Source: Gyromitra esculenta
Taxonomy: Eukaryota > Ascomycota > Pezizomycetes > Pezizales > Discinaceae
Assembly: GCA_038503075.1 (NCBI GenBank)
Contig: JBCAML010000001.1
Span: forward strand, 248,001 to 312,000
Length of the DNA stretch: 64,000 nt
Reading direction: 5' to 3'
Under the pieces are notes generated by a model. That model was not told the DNA's origin. It worked only from the letters and a program-made list of their open reading frames with translations, and ran no database searches. Both the position numbers and the translations under genes were made by a program. Of this stretch, positions 11,076 through 19,669 are shown piece after piece (within the stretch, counting starts at the first letter, position 1; each line of letters opens with the position of its first letter).

Positions 11076-12272
11076 GACTCGACTGAGTCTGCTGCATCGA
11101 AGGCAGGAAAGCGAGGTGGCAGTGGTGGTGGAAACACAGAGGGAGCGGGGGGGGCAGCGGCATTGGTAACGGCTCCCCTCATAGCGGGGCGTTTTGAAGC
11201 GGAAGGGCAGTTTGAGAAAATGTGCCCTTCTCCGGCACAGAACAGGCAGCGGTTGTTAGTTTGCCTCCAGGATTTTTCTTCGGGAGACAGTTTTCTTCTC
11301 CCGTTGATCTGAACATATCGTTGTTCGGGAGCAGGGCGGGTGGTAGAAGTGCGACCGAAGGAAAGATCCATGGGTGCAAGTCCTCCAGGAGCAAAGGAGG
11401 AGGAGGCAGGAGTAAAGGCGGCGGGGGCGGCGGCGGGGGCGGTAAATTGTCCCATGGTATTGCGGGCAGCATTTTTTTTCTCTTCTCTTCTTGCTCGGAT
11501 ACGGTTGTCCAGCCGGCTTATTATGAAGGCAGAGGAGCAAGCGCAGTGAGGGGTTCCTGGCCACAACCACTACTTGCTTTTCCTTAAGCTCGTCCGACAT
11601 TCCGTATTCTAGGGCATCGTTCTTTGCTGACTCGTCGTAGTTTAACCGTCCCATGATTCGTTGAAAGTCGGCAAGGTAGGCGGAGAAATCTCGCTTTCCT
11701 TGTCGAAGTTGGTGTAGCTCGCGGCGGGCTGTTCCAAGTGGGTCGGGGTCTCCGAAGGCGGTTTCCAGGGCGGTAATCAATTCAGCGGCGTTATTCCAAG
11801 TGGTAGTCCCGTCAGGGAGGACAGAGTGACGAATTTGTTCAAGGGCGGCTCCCTCAAGGCGGCTGATAGCATACAATATCATATTGTTGCTGTTTGAAAA
11901 ACGGTCGGCGTTAACCGAGAGCTTTGACCGAAGTTGCAAGACAAATCCGGGAAGTTTATCGCGAGATCCATTGAATTTGTCTGGATCCGGCATCTTATCC
12001 GAGCGGCCTCCTTGAGTGTGAGCAGGAGGGGGTGGTGGCGATGGTGCGGGTGGTGGGGGGGCAACGTTGCGGAGGCGGGTGACTTCTGCTTCAGCTGCTT
12101 GCAATTGAGACTGGCAAGTATTAAATCTTGCCGTCATGTACGTGAGGTTGTCGACCCGTTGTTGATAGTGGGATCGAATTTCCTCATAGGCGGAGGCGAG
12201 GTCGGCGTTGGCGGCAGCCTGAAAGTTCTCGAAGGTTGGGAAAGTCCAGGGAGCGGGGGCGGGGTTGGTCAT
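11066..12272 (-). pseudogene. Element B gag, frameshifted
   Basis: Gag begins at an ATG at 12272 (MTNPAPAPWTFPTFENFQ). Compared with the I copy it has a shortened helical segment after NLTY. The frame is lost near 11580: after GMSDELKE the capsid end is read in the wrong frame. The downstream frame (11566-11066) contains the zinc knuckle CLFCAGEGHIFSNC and the normal gag C-terminus. This is the only coding defect I see in B apart from the insertion of C. Confidence 0.86.
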
Positions 12273-12341
12273 GATGGCGTTGGGGTTTGTGTGGCAGCGT
12301 GTAAAAGCGGGGTAGAGGGTGTGGATGAGGAAGCAACGTAA

Positions 12342-12753
12342 TCTCAAGGGGCGAGGTTTTACCTTCAAGCTCTCAGGTATCCCCCGAGATAAGCAGTGCT
12401 ACTTGAAAGGAAAACTAAGCGACGAGAGAGTTTCACGAAGTTCCACAGGCTCTACGGAGTGTTCAAGTATAGAGGACTTGAGGACGGCGACAGCGTAAGG
12501 TTATCAGGTGTAACCGAGGTTTGTATTTGTAGAATACAAGAGTGTACGATAGAAGACGTTGCTTAAAGAAAGAAGAAGAAAAGTACTACAAGAGGGGGAA
12601 TCCCTTCGCTTATATACCCATAATCCACCTCTTTGATGACAAACGTATGACTCATTGTAAAGGAAACCAAGGGAAACATATAGAACGATCGACAAAGCAA
12701 CGCAACACAACACCTATACCACTAATCGAGCAACACAGTAACCATCCATGAAA
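12342..12753 (-). repeat. Element B 5' LTR (412 bp)
   Basis: By eye it is identical to 1117-1528. Directly adjoining it on the element side is GAAGCAACGTAA (12330-12341), the reverse-strand primer region complementary to AAGCAACGT inside the LTR. TSD gtgtt follows at 12754-12758. Confidence 0.94.
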
Positions 12754-12758
12754 GTGTT

Positions 12759-12830
12759 GTGACTTCGCTTAAGTAGCACTGCTCACCTTCAGGGATACTG
12801 AAGGGCTTAACTCGAAGCTCAACCGTGAGA
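12759..12830 (+). repeat. Element A 3' LTR, second part
   Basis: It continues the LTR interrupted at 1116 and ends CTCAACCGTGAGA at 12830. It carries most of the folded RNA element. The outermost helix pairs CTTCG with CGAAG, where element H has CCTCG with CGAGG. Confidence 0.92.
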
Positions 12831-12929
12831 CCGAAATACAAGAACATTGTCCTTTGTTACCACAACTCCTAAACCATAACGACCAACCAGTCGACGCCTA
12901 ACCCTATACCCAAGTATTAATCCGTGAAA
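12831..12929 (-). repeat. LTR E, remnant (start of a minus-strand LTR)
   Basis: These 99 bp end in ATCCGTGAAA on the plus strand. In element orientation they begin TTTCACGGATTAATAC and resemble the start of the A LTR. They differ from the LTR of D, so E is a separate insertion into the pol gene of D. Element A landed inside E, and the other end of E is left of the window. Confidence 0.78.
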
Positions 12930-13833
12930 AAGAACTAGTGCGGATGAATCCTTTCTCTAGATTGTCCTCGATATATTTTTTTAGGACAATGAGTTCTTCT
13001 CGGGACATTCCGTATAGTGGTCCAAACGGGGCGTCCTTTCCTTCTTGCAGTTGTATCCGGTGGTCGTAAGGTCGGCGAGGCGGTAGGCCTTGTGCTTTAG
13101 TTTTGTCAAACATGTCAAGGAAGTCATGGTACTTCGTAGGGATACGTGATTTCCATTCCTCCTTGCTGGTTTTGTCGTCTATGATTTTATTAATCTCATA
13201 GAGGGACATGGCATAGGCTTGGGAGGTTCGTTTTCTGGTGAGCATTCTGAAACTAGCGGCACCAATGAAAGACATGTTTAGCCTAGAGGGGGCAGGTATC
13301 GAGGGCATGGATACGATAGGGGAGTGAGGGGCGCAGTGGGTTGTGCAGAGTTTAGAATTAAACTCGATGCGTTTATCGGCGAAATGGAGTCGTACGTCAT
13401 GGTGGTTCATCCATGGGATTCCAAGGACTAGGGGGTAGTGTCCTAGTCGGGTGACAAAGCAGGGAAGACGCTCTTGGTGTTGTTGAATAGATAGATTGAG
13501 GTTAGCTATATGGGTAATATCTCCCGAGGCTACGGGGCGGCCGTCGATAACCTCAAGTTGTCTTGGTGTTTTTAGGGGAGAAAGAGGTAACAAATGGTGA
13601 CTCGCAAATTCTTTGTCAATGAAAGCATATCCGGAGGCGCCAGTGTCCAATAGTGCGTGGGTTTTGATGATTTTATTATTGTGGGAAATACTACAAGAAA
13701 TAACAAAATGTTCCCCATCTAATTCATCCTCCACGCACATATTCGTCACTGAAAACCCTGAAATGGAAAATACAGACAAAGGTAAAGAAAAAGAAACCGG
13801 AGTTGGGTCACTGGTCAACTTCGGTGAAACTAG
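12930..13833 (-). pseudogene. Element D pol fragment: protease to start of RT
   Basis: The open frame has the protease motif [15 protein letters not shown] and [11 protein letters not shown], followed by the [10 protein letters not shown] region and the linker [14 protein letters not shown]. It breaks off after GFIRTSS, where LTR E is inserted. The N-terminal piece would be an active aspartic protease if made, but RT, RNase H and integrase are missing here. Confidence 0.88.
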
Positions 13834-13839
13834 TTTAAA
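13796..13839 (-). promoter_or_regulatory. Element D -1 frameshift signal
   Basis: On the minus strand TTTAAAC (13839-13833) precedes the gag TAG. The hairpin arms are ACCGAAGTTG (13825-13816) and CAACTCCGGT (13805-13796), ten positions with one A-C mismatch. Confidence 0.76.
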
Positions 13840-15167
13840 GCCTCCTCGGAGGCACTGGGCGATTCAAGAGCGAAAAACTGAGGAGGAAGAGGTGGTGGTG
13901 GCAGAGAGGAGGCGGGAGGTGTACGGTTGGCGGGGGGAGCGGTGAGAGCTCCTCTCATTGTGGGTTTTTTGGGGGCCGACGGGCAGTTGGCGTAGGAGTG
14001 GTCGGGGGCGGCGCAGAACATACACTTGCCTGTGGAACGGCGCCATTGTTTTTCTTCTTCCGATAGCTTTCTCCTGCCGTTGACCATAGTGTATCTTTGG
14101 TCCTGAGAGGGGCGAGAAAGGTTACTGGTACGTCCGAAGGAGAGATCCATAGGGGCTAGGCCGCCTGGTACGAATGATGAGGCGGGGACAAAAGGGGTCA
14201 TTGCATTGGTTGGAGCGCTAAACTGTCCCATGTTCTCACGGCCGTTTCCTCGCTTCTCTGCTTTACGGGCGCGGATGCGATTATCCATTCGAGTAAGTAC
14301 CAGGATCATGTCGTTGAGGGTAGCGGGCGTAGCGGCGGCGAAGACCATAGCTTCCTTTAACTCTTCTGACATACCGTGCTCAAGGGCGTCCATCTTTGAG
14401 TTTTCATCAAAGTTTAGTTGCCCCATGATACGTTGAAAGTCAGCCAGGTAAGCCGAAAAGTCGCGTTTGCCCTGTCGGAGTTGATGTAGTTCTCGTCGTG
14501 CTGTACCCGTGGGGTCGGGGTCTCCAAAGGCAGTTTCTAAGGCGGCGATGAGGGCGGCGGCGTTGTTCCAGGTTGTGAGGCCAGAGGGGAGGACCGTGTG
14601 TCGAACTTGTTCTAGCGTGGCTCCTTCTAAACGATTGATGGTATAGAGAATCATGGTATTCTCATCAGCGAATCGGTCCCGGTTGACTGCAAGTTTTGAT
14701 CGTAGTTGGAGGATAAAACCGGGGAGTTTTGCTCTGGACCCATCGAATTTCTCTGGGTCCGGCATGCGCTCCGAGCGATGGGTAGTGGTTGGTGGCGGTG
14801 GGGGAGTGGCAGTGAGGTTTGGGGGAGCTGGGGGCAGAGAGAGAGATGCACGGGCTTCGTTCCGTTCTCGACATAGTCGGTCGATGAGGGTTGAAGCGTC
14901 ACTGACCCGTTGGTCCTGCTGTTGGGCGTGATGGTTGGCATTGTCTGCCTGGATCTGGGCGGTGTTGAGCTTTATTTCTAGCTCCTGTGTTCCCTCTTGC
15001 AGGACATCGATTTGGTCTTCGAGGGCTTGATTGAGGTCTCAGAGTCGATTAAACAACTCGACGGGATCTTCTCTGTAGGCCTGGGCAAAAGCTTCCTTTG
15101 TGGGGAAACGGGGTGTGGCAACAGCGGCTCCTTCAGAGGAGGATGCGGCGGGGGCTGAAGAGCTCAT
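13830..15167 (-). pseudogene. Element D gag with one nonsense mutation
   Basis: Gag starts at an ATG at 15167 and is open for about 445 codons except for a TGA at 15041-15039 (codon 43). Element C has CGA at this place and H has AGA. The change fits C-to-T at a CpG. After the stop the same frame holds the helical segment, MPDPEKFDGS, the capsid-like region and the zinc knuckle [14 protein letters not shown]. It ends at 13830 directly after TTTAAAC. Without the stop it would equal the 440-residue gag of H. Confidence 0.9.
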
Positions 15168-15363
15168 GACCTAGGTTTGTCACACGGGAGGGAGTTGGTG
15201 CGTAGGTAGTGTTGGTCGAGCCACTCAGGGGTGACTTCAGTGATGGTTTGAGGTCTTCGGGGTGTTAAGCAGGGAAAAACTTGCAGGATGGATTGGCGAA
15301 TCCAAGTAGCAAGTTCCATGCAGGGGCGTCGTGGTAGGAGGTGTAGAGGAGGAAGCAACGTAA

Positions 15364-15774
15364 TCTCACGGTTTGATCTCTCGTTAAGCCCTTCAGTATC
15401 CCTGAAGGTGAGCAGTGCTACTTAAGTGAGAGGTCAAGCGACAAGAGTCACGATGTTTTCTACAGGTCCTACGGGGGTCTAACTCAAGGCGAGTTAAGTG
15501 TAAAAGTCTTCACGGCGACAGCGACAGCGAGGATTCTGAGATAGAATCGAGGTAGTATTAAAGTAATACAGTAGAAGTAAGGTAAGAACGTTGCTTAAAG
15601 AAAGAGAAGAGAACCATAACGACCGTCTAAGATCCATCCCTTATATACCCCGCAATCCTTCACATGACTCATAACCGAAACGCAACCGAACAACAAAGAC
15701 ATTATAAAGAAACCATCATCCATTGCAACCGTTACTTCCCGAACCCTAACCCATCATATCGCTTCATCCGTGAA
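15364..15774 (-). repeat. Element D 5' LTR (411 bp)
   Basis: The plus-strand termini are TCTCACGG and CCGTGAAA. AAGCAACGT is present in reverse near 15590, and the complementary primer region GAAGCAACGTAA adjoins the LTR at 15352-15363. The outer helix of its end-of-LTR fold pairs CTCTC with GAGAG and TTGA with TCAA. Confidence 0.93.
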
Positions 15775-15777
15775 AGC

Positions 15778-15821
15778 TTTAAACTAGTTTCACCGAAGTC
15801 GATCAGTGACCCTGCTTCGGT
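15778..15821 (+). promoter_or_regulatory. Element F -1 frameshift signal
   Basis: TTTAAAC is at 15778-15784, next to TAG. The hairpin arms are ACCGAAG (15792-15798) and CTTCGGT (15815-15821). The arms are changed on both sides relative to C and H. Confidence 0.78.
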
Positions 15822-16021
15822 TCCTTTTTCTTTGCCTTTGTCTGCGTTTTCCATTTCGGGTTTTTCAATTTCGGATATGTGCGTGGAGGATCAATTGGAT
15901 GGGGAACATTTTGTTATTTCTTGTAACATTTCCCATAGCAATAAAATCATTAAAACACACGCACTATTGGACACTGGCGCCTCAGGATTCGCCTTCATTG
16001 ATAAAGAATTTGCGAGTCACC
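15784..16021 (+). pseudogene. Element F pol, piece 1 (protease start)
   Basis: The pol frame starts after the frameshift site and contains the protease motif [15 protein letters not shown]. It is cut after EFASH by solo LTR G. The TSD tcacc at 16017-16021 recurs at 16430. Confidence 0.9.
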
Positions 16022-16429
16022 TTTCATGGATTGATGTTGGGTAATGAATCGTGGTTTGGTTGCTGGTTGTAATGTTGTTTGGATGGTTGTACAATCTCTT
16101 TGTTGTTCGGTTATTTTTCGGTTATAAGTTTTGTTAAAGAAAGCGGGGTATTTAAGCGATGGATTTCGGTCGTTCTTGTTCTTTTCCTTCTTCTTTTTCT
16201 AAGCAACGTTCTCGTTTCACTTCTCTTGTATCCAGTTATAATCTCACTCGATTCCACTTCAGAATCCTCGCTGTCGCTGTGAACCATCGCCGATACTTCG
16301 CCTTGAAGTATATCCATCGTAGGACCTGTAGAAACCCTGCACTCTTTGAACGTGTTGATACCTCGCTTAAGTAGCACTGCTTACCTCCGGGGATACCGAA
16401 GGGCTTAAACAAGGGACTCAACCGTGAGA
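16022..16429 (+). repeat. Solo LTR G (408 bp)
   Basis: This is a lone LTR with termini TTTCATGG and CCGTGAGA, flanked by tcacc (16017-16021 and 16430-16434). The flanks fix the LTR ends without ambiguity, which shows that the termini really are non-TG/CA. It is left over from LTR-LTR recombination. Confidence 0.96.
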
Positions 16430-17696
16430 TCACCACTCTCTCCCACTTTCTCCATTAAAAAACCCCCGACAACTGGAAGTTATCGATGGCCGTCCTGTCA
16501 GCTCAGGAGACATCACCCACATCGTTAAACTCAACCTTTCCATACAAGACCACTGTGAACAAGCCCCTTGCTTCGTCACTCGACTGGGACACTACCCTCT
16601 TGTTCTAGGCATACCATGGATGAATCACCATGACGTTCGCCTCCATTTTGCCAACAAACGCATTGAGTTTAATTCTAAACTCTGCACCACCCACTGTGCA
16701 CCACATTCCCCAACCGTATCCACCTCAGCTATTACAGTACCTCCCCGCCTTAATATGTCGTTTATTGGAGCTGCAAGTTTTAGAACCCTTACTCGAAAAC
16801 ATACCTCCCAGGCCTATGCTATGTCTCTTTACGAGATAAACAGGATCCTAGAGAAAACAACGACTAAGGAATAATGGAGGGAAAGGATACCCGCTGAATA
16901 TCACGATTTCTTGGACATGTTTGATAAAAAAACACAAGGATTACCCCCTCGCCGTTCCTATGACCATAAGATACAGCTAATGGAAGGAAAAGATGCACCT
17001 TTCGGCCCCCTCTATGGAATGTCACGAGAGGAACTAATTGTCCTCAAAAAATATATTGAGGATAACCTGGAGAAAGGTTTTATTCGTGCCAGTTCTTCTC
17101 CCGCCGGGTCCCCTGTCCTCTTTGTTAAAAAGGCCGATGGATCATTAAGATTGTGCGTGGACTATCGTGGCCTTAATGCGATCACTGTCAAAGACCGTTA
17201 TACGTCGCCCCTCATCCGAGAAACCCTGGACCGTCTAGCAAAAGCACAATGGTACACCAAACTAGATCTACGCGACGGTTACCATCAAATACGCATCTCC
17301 GAAGGGGATGAATGGAAGACAGCCTTCCGCACTCGTTATGGTTTATATGAATATCAAGTCATGCCCTTTGGCCTAACCAACGCCTCTGGAACCTTTCAAC
17401 GCTTCGTGAACAATTGTCTTACAGAGTATCTGGACATCTTCTGCATGGCTTACCTGGACGATATCCTTATTTACAGTAATACCTTCGCCGAACATCAAAC
17501 CCACGTTCGCAGAGTCCTCCAAACGCTCAAGGACAATGACATCTTGCTAAAACCGGAAAAATGCGAGTTCCAGGTACAAACTACTAAATACCTCGGACTT
17601 ATTCTCACCCCTGATGGCATAAAGATGGACGAGGAGAAACTCAAGGCCGTCCGGGAATGGGGAACCCCAAAAAGCGTAAAAGACGTTCAGGCATTC
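16430..17696 (+). pseudogene. Element F pol, piece 2 (protease end to RT)
   Basis: It continues the F pol frame with [26 protein letters not shown] and RT with [11 protein letters not shown]. There is a nonsense codon TAA at 16872-16874, where H has GAA. One codon is missing from the lysine run after MFDKK. It ends at VQAF, where element H is inserted (TSD cattc). Confidence 0.92.
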
Positions 17697-17832
17697 TTTC
17701 ACGGATAGAATCGGGTAATGGGTCAGGATAATTGTGGGTAGTTGCGATGGGTTTCTTTTGAATACAATGGCTTTGTGGTTCGGTTATGTTTCGGTTGTTA
17801 GATGATCGCTTGTGTTACGGGGAAAAGCGGAG

Positions 17833-17892
17833 TATTTAAACGGAGGATTTTGGTCTTTTGTGTTCTTTTCTTCTCTTTTCCTTAAGCAACGT
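17833..17892 (+). promoter_or_regulatory. Element H LTR promoter and putative self-primer
   Basis: TATTTAAA at 17833-17840 is followed by a pyrimidine-rich stretch and then AAGCAACGT at 17884-17892. If transcription starts there, as the spacing of about 50 bp from the TATA box allows, the RNA 5' end could pair with the primer region at 18117-18125. Both sequences are kept in every LTR I could check. Confidence 0.7.
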
Positions 17893-18046
17893 TCTCGTTA
17901 CCTTCTGCTGTAAATCGTCGAATACTATCTCGATTCTATCTCAGAATCCTCGCTGTCGCTGTTTACCTCGCTGCACCTATCTCACCTTGAGATCGAAGAA
18001 TCCCGTAGAACTTGTAGACACGCTGCACTCTTCAAACGTGTTGTCA

Positions 18047-18101
18047 CCTCGCTTAAGTAGCACTGCTCACCTTCAGGGATACTGAAGGGCTTAATCCGAG
18101 G
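18047..18101 (+). ncRNA. Structured RNA element at the end of the LTR (U5)
   Basis: A nested fold starts with an outer helix CCTCG (18047-18051) with CGAGG (18097-18101). The middle helix is TTAAG (18053-18057) with CTTAA (18090-18094). An unpaired conserved TAGCACTGCTCA (18058-18069) follows. The apical helix is CCTTCAG (18070-18076) with CTGAAGG (18082-18088), closing a GGATA loop. In other elements the three helices have different sequences but still pair, while the single-stranded TAGCACTGCT and GGATA stay constant. It lies 13 bp before the LTR end, next to the primer site. It is probably a cis-acting RNA signal for reverse transcription. Confidence 0.78.
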
Positions 18102-18114
18102 CACAACCGTGAGA

Positions 18115-18127
18115 TTACGTTGCTTCC
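18115..18127 (+). other. Element H primer-binding region (self-priming type)
   Basis: TTACGTTGCTTCC directly follows the 5' LTR. ACGTTGCTT (18117-18125) is the exact complement of AAGCAACGT in the LTR. There is no TGG at the start, so a tRNA 3' CCA end could not pair here in the usual way. Confidence 0.75.
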
Positions 18128-18311
18128 TCCTCTACACCTTCTACTTCGACGCCCCTTTTATGGAACTCATTGCTTGGATTCATCAATCCATCTTGCAAAT
18201 TTTCCCCTGCCTGACGCCGCGAAGACCCCAGACCATCACTGAAGTCACTCCAGAGTGGCTCGACCAACAATATCTACGCACCAATTCCCTTCCGTGCGAT
18301 AGACCGAGATC

Positions 18312-19634
18312 ATGAGCTCACCCGCTCTCGCTGGCCCTTCAACTGAAGGAGCTGCGGTCGCCGCTCAAAGGTTCCCCACCAGGGAAACCTTCGCCCAAGC
18401 CTACAGAGAAGACCCCGCCGAGCTCTATAATGAGCTCAGAGACTTAAACCAAGCCCTGGAAGACCAAATCGATGTTCTCCAGGAAAGCGAACGAGAGAAT
18501 GAGGTCAAACTCAACACAGCTCGTATTCAGACCGACAATGCCCTCCGCCACGCCGCAGAACAAGACCAACGGGTCGCAGAAACCTCTAACCTCATCGCTC
18601 GATTACGACAAGAACGAAATGAGGCTCGAACTGCCCTTCAAGCCCCCCCCGCTCCTCCCAATTTGAGCGCCACTCCACCTCCAGCCACAAACTCCCATCG
18701 CTCGGAAAGAATGCCAGATCCAGAAAAGTTTGATGGATCCAGAACCAAGCTCCCCGGCTTCATCCTCCAACTACGGTCCAAGCTAACCGTTAACCGAGAT
18801 CGTTTTGCAAACGAAACCACGATGATCCTCTACACCATCAACCGTTTAGAAGGAGCAGCTCTGGAACAAGTTCGTCACACGGTTCTCCCTTCCGGCCTCA
18901 CCACTTGGACTAGTGCAGAACAACTCATTGCCGCCCTGGAAACCGCTTTCGGAGATCCAGACCCAACAGGTACCGCTCGACGAGAACTTCACCAACTCCG
19001 TCAGGGAAAACGTGACTTCTCGGCGTATCTAGCCGACTTTCAAAGAATTATGGGACAACTCAATTTCGACGAAAACTCGAAAATGGACGCCCTAGAACAT
19101 GGCATGTCTGAAGAGCTAAAAGAAGCCATGGTGTTCGCACCCATCGCCCCTGCCACCCTACCGGAAATGATCCTCACCCTCACCCGCCTAGATAACCGTA
19201 TCCGAGCTCGCAAGGCAGAGAAACGGGGAAACACCCGCGATAATATGGGTCAATTCAACGCTCCCGCAGCCTTCACTCCCGCTTCCTCCTTTACCCCAGG
19301 AGGATTAGCCCCGATGGACCTATCTTTTGGCCGCACTAGCAATATCTCTCGCCCCCCGCAGGACCAACGGTACACCATGGTTAATGGAAGAAGGAAGCTC
19401 TCAGAGGAAGAAAAACAATGGCGTCGCACCACTGGGAAATGCATGTTTTGCGCCGCCCCGGACCATTCGTATGCCAACTGCCCCTCCGCTCCTAAGAAAC
19501 CCACTATGAGGGGAGCCCTTACCGCACCGCCCGCCACTCGTACGCCCCCCGCTTCCTCACTCCCACCGCCCCCTCTTCCTCCTCAGTTTTTTGCCCTAGA
19601 ATCAGCAGACTCTTCCAACGGGTCTTTAAACTAG
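18312..19634 (+). CDS. Element H Gag (capsid/nucleocapsid polyprotein)
   Basis: This is a 440-residue structural protein expected to assemble the cytoplasmic virus-like particle around the element RNA. Residues about 30-105 are rich in E, Q, R and L with heptad-like spacing, suggesting a coiled coil. A proline-rich linker follows, then MPDPEKFDGS opens the capsid-like region (about 137-330) with the conserved TAFGDPDPTGTARRELHQLR segment. The nucleocapsid part has one CCHC zinc knuckle, [14 protein letters not shown] (about 377-390), that would bind RNA. The tail is proline-rich. The TAG stop directly follows the slippery heptamer. The start was chosen because the same MSS-type start recurs in C and D at this distance from the LTR. 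Confidence 0.93.
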   Translation: MSSPALAGPSTEGAAVAAQRFPTRETFAQAYREDPAELYNELRDLNQALEDQIDVLQESERENEVKLNTARIQTDNALRHAAEQDQRVAETSNLIARLRQERNEARTALQAPPAPPNLSATPPPATNSHRSERMPDPEKFDGSRTKLPGFILQLRSKLTVNRDRFANETTMILYTINRLEGAALEQVRHTVLPSGLTTWTSAEQLIAALETAFGDPDPTGTARRELHQLRQGKRDFSAYLADFQRIMGQLNFDENSKMDALEHGMSEELKEAMVFAPIAPATLPEMILTLTRLDNRIRARKAEKRGNTRDNMGQFNAPAAFTPASSFTPGGLAPMDLSFGRTSNISRPPQDQRYTMVNGRRKLSEEEKQWRRTTGKCMFCAAPDHSYANCPSAPKKPTMRGALTAPPATRTPPASSLPPPPLPPQFFALESADSSNGSLN

Positions 19635-19669
19635 TCCAACCAAGGCTGATCAGTGACCCTGCCTTGGTT
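19625..19669 (+). promoter_or_regulatory. Element H programmed -1 frameshift signal
   Basis: T TTA AAC occupies 19625-19631, in the correct phase for simultaneous -1 slippage (gag codons TTA AAC), directly before TAG (19632-19634). After a 6-nt spacer, AACCAAGGC (19638-19646) pairs perfectly with GCCTTGGTT (19661-19669) around a 14-nt loop. Pol is in the -1 frame, so slippage gives SLN joined to LVQPRL in one Gag-Pol protein. Confidence 0.85.

Larger units (their letters stand above)
1117..12753 (-). mobile_element. Element B: full-length Ty3/gypsy chromovirus, itself split by element C
   Basis: This is a reverse-strand LTR retrotransposon inserted in the 3' LTR of element A, with TSD gtgtt on both sides. 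The order on the minus strand is: LTR (12753-12342), gag, protease, then a break by element C (4448-10290, TSD gtaat), then RT, RNase H, integrase, chromodomain and LTR (1528-1117). By eye the two 412-bp LTRs are identical although they now lie 11 kb apart, so the insertion is recent. Gag carries a frameshift, and pol is broken only by C. It belongs to the same subfamily as element I (LTR termini TTTCATGG...CTTGAGA). Confidence 0.93.
12930..15774 (-). mobile_element. Element D: 5' part of a minus-strand gypsy element
   Basis: The order on the minus strand is: LTR (15774-15364), primer region, gag, frameshift site, protease, linker and the beginning of RT, then interruption at 12929 by LTR E. 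The remaining pol and second LTR lie beyond the left edge, displaced by the E-A-B-C insertions. D sits inside element F, directly before the slippery heptamer of F. The right flank is gcttt, so the matching left TSD should lie outside the window. Confidence 0.88.
17697..18114 (+). repeat. Element H 5' LTR (418 bp)
   Basis: It begins TTTCACGGAT and ends AACCGTGAGA. It differs from the 3' LTR by two A/G changes and one A/C change. Confidence 0.96.

Noticed and set aside
11222..11587. Glycine-rich 121-codon plus-strand ORF
   Set aside because: It is the antisense shadow of the proline-rich part of element B gag.
18047..18101. Hammerhead or other known self-cleaving ribozyme in the LTR, as in plant retrozymes
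   Set aside because: The conserved hammerhead core (CUGANGA with GAAA) is absent, and the fold is a nested hairpin with one large bulge. No known ribozyme core was recognised.
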